Notes under the pieces: generated by a model | Database searches by the model: none | Seen by the model: only the letters and a program-made list of their open reading frames with translations | What the model was told of the DNA's origin: nothing | Translations under genes and position numbers: made by a program | Shown: positions 55,484 through 64,000 of the stretch, piece by piece | Layout: each line of letters starts with the position of its first letter | How positions within the stretch are numbered: position 1 is the first letter of the stretch | DNA from: Gyromitra esculenta | Lineage: Eukaryota > Ascomycota > Pezizomycetes > Pezizales > Discinaceae | Assembly (NCBI GenBank): GCA_038503075.1 | Contig: JBCAML010000009.1 | Coordinates: forward strand, 1,178,001-1,242,000 | Direction of reading: 5' to 3' | Length of the DNA stretch: 64,000 nucleotides

Positions 55484-57272
55484 TTGGACGGAACTCTACT
55501 GGTTAGCTGTAGCTGGGATACTCCTTCGTTCAACCTTCTTTTTCACTTCCTCCCATGACTAGACACTTTGCTTTCGCCCTATTCCATTCGATGGTTTTTT
55601 TTCCTGGGCCGGCTGTATTTTTTTTCCCCTTCTTCTCTGGCTGTCTGTGGCTAGCTAGAAAGATATGGCGTTTCAGTTTTTGATTCTTTCTTTCTCTTTT
55701 CGATTCGATATTCTGGAGGGGCTTGGTGTGGTTAAAGGGAATAGGCAAACGAAAACTTACTTTTCAATGCCTTCGTATTTTCTTCATTTCCCCCCACCTT
55801 CTGGAAATGATATCACAAATTTTTTTAGAAAGTGGAAATAGGGTTTTGGGAGTTCACGCGATCAATGATGTTCAACTGTACAGATTATTTTTTTGCTTGG
55901 ATATTTTTTGTCCCGTTTATATATATTCATATTTTATTATCTTGCCCATTTACGCTTGCTTCTAATCTTTGGATACGATATCAATGCATCTTACCCATCC
56001 ATATGATTACAATTAAAATACTACATGTATACGGTGTTCATCTTATAGACCGAAACCTCTGTGTTACAAGCTGATTAAGTTAAACTTCACACACCAGGAG
56101 ATTGAGGGTAGCTACAGTGATGCTACATGTACATGTAGCCTAGGAGACCACGTAGACGTACGTGTTAGTGAAAACTAAGATAGAGATGACTACCCCAAAA
56201 CACCAGACCACCACACACGTAACAATCCTTGACCCACCTTAATCTTGCATTTCATGCGTAATCTTACAAATTAAATATCAGCTGGACAGACCCAGTGCAA
56301 ACATGCTGCATGTAATGTTGGATATATGGTATATATCCTAGGCTTCCTAGTGTTTCATTAGTACGTCATTATTCGGGATACCGATATCGGTTTGGTCAAT
56401 AGTCTTACCTGCTAATGGGGGCTGCTCGGGCCGATCTATTTGGCGCCCAAAGAGCCCCCATAAACCTATTTATATATGACTCAATAGGGAGTATATATAT
56501 GGAGCTTTATTCCCGCTCATCTATTTTGTTTCTTCTCCGCTACCTTACCAGATACCGAACATCACATATCTATCCATTATATTCAACATGTAACCTTGCC
56601 CAACGCCGGGTGAGATTTCATGACTGAGTTGACGTAAGATAGATAGATAGATATATCATTCGCGCATCTAACCTGAGTTGAAGTAAGCAGTGTCCGGGTG
56701 CGAGAGCGGGTCGTAGGTGCATCTATGCCTAGCTACATATAGCTACAGTACGAGAAAATGGGGTGAATCTGCTACAGTATTGCTGGGTAATGCAAGCCTG
56801 ACTCTGGAGAACTACTGTATTTGCGCTAGGAATTCAGTATTGCTTCAGCATTTTTTCAGATTGCCGCACGTACGCTGTACCAATTGCATCCCCTTTCTTT
56901 GATTTTGTAGATGGAATCGGCAACATTTCAATAGTAGCCGGAAGGTCTTGCTTGGTCTTGTGACATCTCGGTGTTATCGACTCCATACGCTTACGCGAGT
57001 GGCCAATTGTGAATCAACTTGTTGTTCGAAGAGGTGCTGGTAAAAATCAGAACTTCACTTCTTTCTCGTTCAATTCGTCGCCATAAGAGCACTTGATCAT
57101 CATGATATTTTTCATATTGTTAAGTTTTCAAGAGTGACTTAATGTAGTTCCAAACCCATCAATCGGTGCGCCCTCAAAAGCTATTTACCGCTATATAGGC
57201 ATACTACATTTACCTTAATCCTTCCCCTGCTACGCCACAGCGACATACGTACAGGGCCTTGACTCTTTCAAC
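55484..57272. other. 1.8-kb spacer
   Basis: It begins with the Rheb 3' UTR. The A+T-rich stretch at 55700-56000 has no real gene. An 18-bp perfect palindrome lies at 56122-56139, and another TACATGTA at 56022. A (gata)n run is near 56639-56654. No ORF with family resemblance. Confidence 0.5.
56122..56139. other. perfect 18-bp palindrome GCTACATGTACATGTAGC
   Basis: It contains two overlapping TACATGTA octamers, giving a perfect two-fold symmetric site in non-coding sequence. It could be a dimeric transcription factor site or a repeat terminus. Confidence 0.7.
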
Positions 57273-57614
57273 ATGTGTATACACACTACAACCATATTTT
57301 CGTGCAGCCACAAGCTCCACAGACGTGACTCTACGGAGCCTGGGTGCATGGTCAGCCCCCATGATACGCCACCTATTGAGGAAAACTTAAACGAAGTTTG
57401 CAATGGCTGTTTCTTAAAGAACACCCAGACCACCATCCAAGAACAAGTTCCCAAAAAAAAGAAGGGTGTGCTAAATCGAGCGTTAAGTATGATTACATAT
57501 AGAGATAGAAAGAAGAAGAAGGTAGAAAGGGAGGTGCAGAGTTTATCTGAGTGGGGTGATTTTTTGAGTACCAATACACCGAATGTTGTGAGATCCCGTT
57601 TGAATCAGGGCTGA
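57273..57614 (+). CDS. small Cys/His-bearing hypothetical protein, 113 aa
   Basis: ATG at 57273 and stop TGA at 57612-57614, no intron. The N-terminus (MCIHTTTIFSCSHKLHRR) has the Cys2, Cys11-x-His13 spacing seen in a widespread group of short fungal proteins that begin MC...F-C-H. Cys25 and a C-x2-C pair (Cys43, Cys46 in VCNGCFLKN) could complete a zinc site. The second half is basic (VPKKKKGVLNRALSMI, DRKKKKVEREVQ) and could target the nucleus. The function is unknown. The ordered Cys pattern, ATG and lack of overlap with another gene support it moderately; a chance ORF is still possible. Confidence 0.45.
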   Translation: MCIHTTTIFSCSHKLHRRDSTEPGCMVSPHDTPPIEENLNEVCNGCFLKNTQTTIQEQVPKKKKGVLNRALSMITYRDRKKKKVEREVQSLSEWGDFLSTNTPNVVRSRLNQG

Positions 57615-60600
57615 TTCTAGGAATTCTATCCCAGTTCTTTTTGACGATAGCTTCTACAGCACTGGGAAAAAAAGGGGGGGTCGTGTAGAGGAAGATTTAC
57701 AAAATAGAATTGGTGGATTTTGGGGGAAGGTTGCATTGTGTGTTTCCGTCTAGAATTTTGGCTAGTTAATCTAGGTCATAGACTATCACCCGCTTTAAAC
57801 ACGCGTCGTAGTAAAATTTAGAATATACGACGGCAAACCCCCATCGCTGTCTGAGTCCCATGGCACAAATCCGTCAGCCAAAGTAAGCTGTAAAACTAAC
57901 AAGGTTGGCGAAGAACACACTTTGAGAAGACTACTGAATGGAATCTCATAGCTCTAGTTCATCAAAGGTCATAACGCATACAGAGCACTTACTACACCTT
58001 TCATCCTACCTCCTTTTTATGAACAATCATCAGTCACTAGATTCCACCAAAAACCACGACCTTTTATCAACTCTACCCGGGCCCCTCCACCCCTATCTCA
58101 CCTCTCTCATCACATTTAAGCTACCCAAAAGCTTCCAGAAAATTTACCAGCACGTCAAGTAAGAAGGGTTGAAGCGCTAATACCGCCATGCGTGTTTCCC
58201 GGTTTCATATTTGGGTATGATATTTTTGATCCATCTAGTGCTGGTAAATTTCGAAGTTTCTAGAATATTCGACCAGAACCACCGCCGATTATTTATCCTA
58301 TCCCAACAGGTGATTATTTCTTGGTGTTATGGGAATATCTGAGCAAAATACTGGCAACTTTAAAATATCAGATCCTTTATAAAAAAATAATTTAATTTTC
58401 TATCACAGTCAAATATCCCTATAAGATTCTCACCAGGTCAATATGGAGCAGACACATGTGCCCCTTCAAGCCAGTCGAGTGATACCCGTAAATAGAAATC
58501 TTGGATACCGGGCATACAGTTATAAAGTGATTACCCTTATAAGTTTAACCTTTATGGGCGACTGAACTGCACTCCCGCCCTATCAGGTACACTTTTCTCC
58601 TCGCGTTTCGTCGAGATAGCTTTAACGAGTGATAATTTATGAGCTAAAATCACGAGTTCGAATTCTTACTACTTCTCAGCAAGGGCTTCGTGTGATGAGA
58701 TCCGAGCTATAGATTACGGAAGAGGTCAAAGCCCTCATTCTATCTCGTACGCGTTGGCTGATTGCATGTGTAAGGGTTATCTTGTATTACCATCCACGTC
58801 GTTCGAAAACACCCTGGTTTGCTTTTTCCTTCCTCATCGAGGTCACATTTTGTGAACCTTCTTCCTTTATTTGCTATATTCATGCAATAACAAGGAGAAC
58901 ATAGTTTTTTGATGCAGAGATCGGATGCGCGCATCGCTGATGAAGACAAGACCAATATGAGATCACAGTCCATCACTCGCCAGGCAGCCCACCTTAGCCA
59001 CCACTGCCTGGAAAACGGCACAAGGCCTAAAAATATATTTATGCACTAAACCAACTACATATGTAATTTGAAACGTAAAGACAGCCCCAGCAGGCTGCGA
59101 GATGTGTATGAAGGTTGCACTATTCATGACGCTAAAATTAAAGAGCCCCTGCACACTACGATGGGCACTGATAGCAGAAACAGATGCGAGGGGAGCCGTA
59201 AAAGGCTTCCGCATTTCGTATCTATCAGTGCTGACGTGCAGAAGTTTTTTTTTTTCCCTATCGCCGAGCAACCATTCGATTATGGTCTGAGTAGTCTTCT
59301 AGGTGTTGTAACTAGCTATTCACTTGACATGCATCCAATGGCTCTATCAGTGAATTGGTTGTTTCAGGTAGTGTCTTAAATGTGTATAGAAACTTCAGAG
59401 GCACTGGCTTCTCCAGCATCGAACCGGCTTTCATGATCCAGAAGGAGCATAGCATACAAAGTGCCAGGCGTTACTATGATATTGGGTGTACTTCAGGTAC
59501 GCTAGAGAAAACCCCTAAACCCTAGTCTCGTGCCCAGCCCAGCCCAGCAGCTTGTTGTTGCCGTAGGAGCAGGCTGCTGGATTAGGGTTGGGCACGAGAC
59601 TACCTTACTCCTCTTATTCACAGATCATGCTAGATATCTGCCTGTTCATCAAGATTTGGATCTCCATTCTCCTTCCAAATCTTGGATTTGCGCACGGTTG
59701 AGGGCCGCCTTGCACATGACGATTTTCTCGGTTAAGCCCAGCAGCGTTGACTCAGCTAAATCTCCGAATTCACTACAACAGCTGACCCCCTAACTCAGCC
59801 TTAAATACTTCGGGGTGCTGATAACCGAATTGGGAGTGCTCTCAGCGATTCATTGACGAAAAATCGGAGACTAACATGATCTCCAAAACCCAGCCTGATA
59901 GGTGAAATTCTGACAGGTGGCTATTCCAGGAAAACAAAGGAAGCTGCTCGTGAGTACATGTAGTTGTTACCAGGCTTACAAGTAGAGTGCTTCGTTTGAC
60001 AATCGGCCGGCAGAGATGGGGAGGGGGGAAGTATGGAAAAAGCATGGAGCAGATCGTGCATAAATATTGGAATCGTGGCTTCGGATCACGGCGACGAGGG
60101 GTATGTTTCTCGAGGGGTATCTTGGTGACTGGGTAGATATATGGGGGAGGGATCGCAGGGGCTGGTGGGACGTAAGATACCGTGACACGGAGGACAGGGA
60201 CTCTATATTGGACGATGTGTTCGTAAGAAGGCTCCGGTCGAGAGATTCATACACAGATCCAGGCAAATGGTGGAGAGGAGAGACGTGGGCATTGCAATAA
60301 GAATTAATTATTAATTCCACGTTGCATTACGGGGAACATCAGGGTGTTTGTGTGTGATGGTTGCAATCATACATATTTTCGGTGGGTGCAAAGGCTACCG
60401 GCAATCGGTCGCGTTGCGCTGCCATCATCCCTCGTTAGCCACACCTTTGTCTGCAGTTGACAGTGGGTAGGTTAGGTATCTCGTTCTTCTCTGTTCATCT
60501 TTCTTTCTTTCTTTTCTTTCACGCTATCTCCCCCCCATCATCCCTTCTCAAGATCCCATCTTCTTGAGAAACCTCCCCCGCCCCCTAAACTCTTTCCATG

Positions 60601-60796
60601 CGAAAGACTACCTTCCCCTCCAGAAGAACTGAGTGCGACTGAAAAACGCAAACGTCACCTTGCTCCCTTAAATTGCCGCAAACCCCCCTCAAGAAGCAGC
60701 AGCAGCAGCAGCACCGAGCGAGGTCTGAACTGCAAAACTGCACCGACGACTAACAGCAGGGGCAGCAGCAGGGGCAGCAGCAGCTGACGAATTACT
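57615..60796. other. 3.2-kb spacer with small doubtful ORFs and a foldback
   Basis: It includes a 74-codon ATG-initiated frame (57938-58162) of no known family, a foldback at 59523-59602, a T-tract at 59245-59256 and the BUR1 promoter and leader. The last 150 bp are CAG/GCAG-rich (60693-60785) and resemble a leader rather than coding sequence. Confidence 0.4.
59523..59602. repeat. 80-bp foldback element
   Basis: The outer arms TAGTCTCGTGCCCA (59523-59536) and TGGGCACGAGACTA (59589-59602) are exact inverted complements. Partial pairing continues inward through CAGCAGC and GCTGCTG. It is an 80-bp hairpin-forming sequence that could be a small MITE or foldback. Confidence 0.75.
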
Positions 60797-63075
60797 ATGA
60801 TGAAGAGGGATAGCCCAGGTCCTTCCGGTTCGGAGCCGCCACGGAAAAGACCTTTGACTGTTGATGCGAATGGGAAACCGAGATTCAAGGGTTGTGATGG
60901 TATCAAAGCCTATGATATCATGTGCAAGCTAGGAGAGGGCACATTCGGGTATGTTTTTGTCTCACGAAAAACTGGTGATGGAAGTCCTTGGGACAAGATT
61001 GCATGCGAGTGAGATTTTCTAACAGTGCGTGTCTTCGTGATGTAGGGAGGTTCATAAGGCTCGTCATAGAGCTTCTGGCGCCATGGTGGCGTTGAAAAAG
61101 ATTCTGATGCACAATGCGAAGGAAGAAGGGGTAAGTTTCGAAACAATTTTTTCGCTGCATTGTTTCTCTTTACTTTGATCGGCATTGACGATGAAAATTT
61201 CTAGTTTCCGATTACAGCGCTGCGGGAGATCAAGATCCTGAAGATGCTATCACATAAAAACATCATTCGATTGATGGAGATGGCTGTCGAGAGGAAAAGT
61301 GAGTACCCCACACTCCTCTTTCGTGCGATGATTTCAATGGGCTAATTGGATGCTACTGCAACCAACAGAGGAGCGAGGAGTTATTGGGAGGGGCACACTG
61401 TATATGGTCACGCCTTACATGGACCATGACCTCGCGGGGTTGCTAGAAAACCCGGATGTTACATTCACTGAGCCGCAGATAAAATGCTACATGCTTCAGT
61501 TGTTAGAGGGTACAAAGTACCTGCATGAGGTAACCGATCCACATAATGTTATCAATCACTTTAAGCTTCAGCTAACTTGCTCTCACAACGACAGAACAAA
61601 GTTCTACACCGCGACATGAAAGGTCCGTCTCACTAAAAAAATTCCATATGAATGAAATTCGACTAACATCTCTGATTAGCCGCAAACTTGCTTATCGACA
61701 ACCGTGGCATATTGCAGATCGCCGATTTCGGCCTTGCTAGGAAATTCGAGGAAGAAATTCCTGTTGCTGGTGGTGGCGGAGGAAATCCCGGCCGAGATTA
61801 CACTAACTGCGTCGTAACTCGATGGTATCGACCACCAGAGCTCCTCTTGGGGGAGCGTGCATACACTTCGGCGATCGATTTGTGGGGTGTTGGGTATGGC
61901 TATTCTATCCTATTCTCAACAAGCAATCAATCAACTAATATTATTTTATAGCTGCGTGTTTGCAGAGATGTACAAGGGAAAGCCAATCCTCCAAGGAAAT
62001 AGCGATATGGACCAGTTGATGAAGATTTTTCAGCTATGCGGATCACCTAATGATAAGAACATGCCCGGTTTCGAGAAGTTACCGGGCTGCGATGGGTTCA
62101 GACAATTTGGCCCATACCACCGCACACTGGAAGGCCATTACAGCAAGTAAGCTACCTCTCCCTCCATCCGAAACTTCCCGGTTGCTAACGGTCTTGAGTA
62201 GAATGGGCAGTGCTGGTGTTTCTCTGCTATCAGAGTTTCTAAGACTCGACCCCCGAAGGAGAATCAATGCCATCGATGCCCTAAAACATGAATACTTTAC
62301 TACTGACCCTCTTCCCGCGAAACCGGGTGATCTGCCAAGATTCGAAGACAGCCACGAGCTTGATCGGAAGAAGTTCCGCAGCCGGGCTAACCTTCCGCCT
62401 GCTCCAGCCGGCGGTACTGTCGGTGTGGTTCACAACGTTGCAGGGGAATGGGTTGCACGAGCTGGTGAGATTCCATGGACAAATGGTGCTAGTGGGCCAA
62501 CACAGGGCGGACGGAACAATGATGGTCGATGGAATAGTGAAAATTCGCGACATGGAGGTGGTGGAGGTGGTGGAGGACGGCAGCACGACAATCGCGTGCC
62601 ACAACCTCACGATAGCCGTATACCACAAGGCCAAGGTCATCGACCACCTGGACCGGATCATCGACCGCCTTGGAACAGAGGTCCACCACAGTCAGAACAG
62701 TCCGGTCATAGAGAACTGGGTATTGGTCTACCTCCTAGACCGCCTCAGCCTCACATGGATAGGCATAGAGGAGGAGGGCCAGGCAACAATCGGGGCGGCG
62801 GCGGCGGTGGCGGTGGCGGCGGAAGTGTTGATACATACATACCCTCGTATGGAGGTGGGGGAGGTGACGATCGACGAGGCGGGGGGAATAACAGGGGAAA
62901 TTGGGATCGTGATAATCGGGGAGGAAGTCGAGAAAGGGCAGATTGGCGAGAACGAGGTACGCATATGGAACGAGGCTTCAGCGGTGGCCCCGGTGGAGGG
63001 CAACGAAGAAGTTCTAGCCGCGATCGTCACCGTGATGGCGGAGAACCGGCTCAGAACAACATTTATCGCAGATAA
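60797..63075 (+). CDS. BUR1: cyclin-dependent kinase BUR1/SGV1 (CDK9 family)
   Basis: Multi-exon gene; ATG at 60797 ([18 protein letters not shown]), stop TAA at 63073-63075. The kinase domain opens [18 protein letters not shown], with catalytic Lys in MVALKKIL. The cyclin-binding helix reads [15 protein letters not shown], a PITALRE-type helix as in CDK9. Then [20 protein letters not shown], catalytic loop LHRDMKAANLLI, and DFGLARK. The T-loop [17 protein letters not shown] carries the activating Thr and follows a short Gly-rich insert. LWGVG/CVFAEM, LCGSP and [13 protein letters not shown] complete the lobe. After LPPAPAG the tail of about 220 residues is Gly/Arg/Pro/His-rich, with runs of Gly (8 and 10 residues), and ends in [15 protein letters not shown]1 phosphorylates the Pol II tail and Spt5. 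Tail composition suggests RNA binding or condensates. Confidence 0.94.
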
Positions 63076-64000
63076 GGGTTATGGATTGGATGAAACGAAG
63101 GTTGGGAGTCTCTGGTTATCGAAATTTGCTTTGGAAGCTGGTTAGGATGGGCGGGCAAAGAATCGCGGATGAGGCACGGTTCTACCAAAGCTCACAAAAT
63201 ATGAACGAGAAAATTTGTTTTTCTTTATTTTTTTTCCTTTGTTTTCTGGAGCGGTGTTAGAGAAAATGGGCTCGGGGAGCTGGGGGTTGGGGGGTGACTT
63301 CGAACGTTTGCATGAAGGGAGCCGCATTTGTGGAGCGGCTATTTGCACTTTTTTTTCTTGCATCATGATCAGTGCGGCATAAGTTTGCTCTGCTAGTGGT
63401 GGGTGTTTTTTTTCGTTCTATTTTCCCTTATTTTCCCTTCTCTGTACACTATTTGGCGCTTTTCTTGTGTTACGGATGATGAGGGAATTTTTTGGCGGGG
63501 AGCTTGGGGTTTATTCATGATATCTTAATTCTTTTTTTTAACGGACAAGCGCCGTGGGCTTGAGGTGGTGTTCTCTCTTCTACTACTATGCTCTTCTCTA
63601 TTTCCTTAACAGTACTCCTATTTTACTCCATTTTGTATTTTGTACTTAGGATTAAGAGAAGGGCCCACGGATCTGGGCAAAGTCTGATTAAAATGGACAT
63701 GATGTTCCTGATGCTGAATATGTGAAAGCACGAAGATTTGATAGAAAGGAGTTATAATGTGATTGATGGGAGTGAAAGCTTTGCGACAAATTATACAGCG
63801 AATCGGCTTGATTACTACATGTATCTTTGGTGCGCAGTAAGAGCGGGAGTGAACCGCGTCCTGCTGCCTGTTGCTAGTCGCTATTATCGAATGCGAACCT
63901 TCTCTTCTGCTTCTGCATGTTTTTCCTTCGGCTTCAAGCTTTCTAGCCCGCCGAGGGCCAATGTGCAGCCGGAACCCAGCCGTTCTTTTCTGCTTCTCTC
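63076..64000. other. BUR1 downstream region to window edge
   Basis: 925 bp with the BUR1 3' UTR, T-rich tracts (around 63235 and 63528) and TACATGTA at 63816. No supported gene before the window ends. Confidence 0.5.

Noticed and set aside
57938..58162. 74-codon ATG-initiated ORF
   Set aside because: No family resemblance, low-complexity start (Ser run), and length is within chance expectations.
58600..58690. tRNA-like B-box (GAGTTCGAATTC) at about 58658
   Set aside because: I could not form the acceptor, D and anticodon stems around it, and the A-box is absent.
62288..63145. 285-codon open frame overlapping the BUR1 3' end
   Set aside because: It is in another frame across the same DNA as the well-supported BUR1 tail, and its translation has no domain. 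It is explained by repetitive codon use.

Overview
The window looks like nuclear DNA of a filamentous ascomycete (Pezizomycotina). The genes are eukaryotic, with many short introns (about 45-100 bp, GT...AG, CTAAC/CTGAC-like branch sites). The best protein resemblances are to fungal families such as URC1, RIT1, BUR1, WAPL, HSP30-type Hsp20 and a hybrid histidine kinase. Gene density is low, about 20 genes in 64 kb, and spacers of several kb hold small inverted-repeat elements. That would suit an early-diverging class such as Pezizomycetes, but this is an inference. I see no rRNA, tRNA, CRISPR or organellar sequence.

Layout. 0.2-0.8 kb: an intronless ankyrin protein. 4.9-7.5 kb: an intronless 878-aa cytosolic hybrid histidine kinase. 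9.9-16.5 kb is a compact housekeeping block: RPAC2 (RNA polymerase I/III), the NDUFA6-type LYR subunit of complex I, a mitochondrial ABHD11-like hydrolase sharing a 265-bp divergent promoter region with NDUFA6, a Rab18-like GTPase and ribosomal protein eS1. 16.5-27.3 kb is mostly gene-poor, with one Ser/Pro-rich hypothetical gene near 22.1-22.7 kb. 27.3-32.9 kb: URC1 (GTP cyclohydrolase II-like, uracil catabolism), elongation factor ELF1 and uracil phosphoribosyltransferase FUR1. URC1 and FUR1 act on the same substrate route. 33-38.2 kb is gene-poor. 38.2-46.4 kb: RIT1 (initiator tRNA modification), AOS1 (SUMO E1), a conserved-looking hypothetical gene and PP5-type phosphatase PPT1. 47.3-55.5 kb: an Hsp20, the cohesin-release factor WAPL and Rheb. 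57-58 kb: small hypothetical ORFs. 60.8-63.1 kb: BUR1/CDK9 kinase with a Gly/Arg-rich tail.

The points most worth a second look are these: URC1 and FUR1 close together; a 7-nt microexon in URC1; a Rab18-like GTPase whose G4 motif reads GSKID instead of GNKxD; a cluster of three nested or adjacent inverted-repeat elements at 48.5-49.0 kb with a degraded relative at 33.7 kb; a separate 173-bp MITE at 30.3 kb; and about 13 copies of the palindrome TACATGTA, all non-coding. I did not find a convincing wholly new multi-gene system. The functions given are recognition from sequence only, with no database search.
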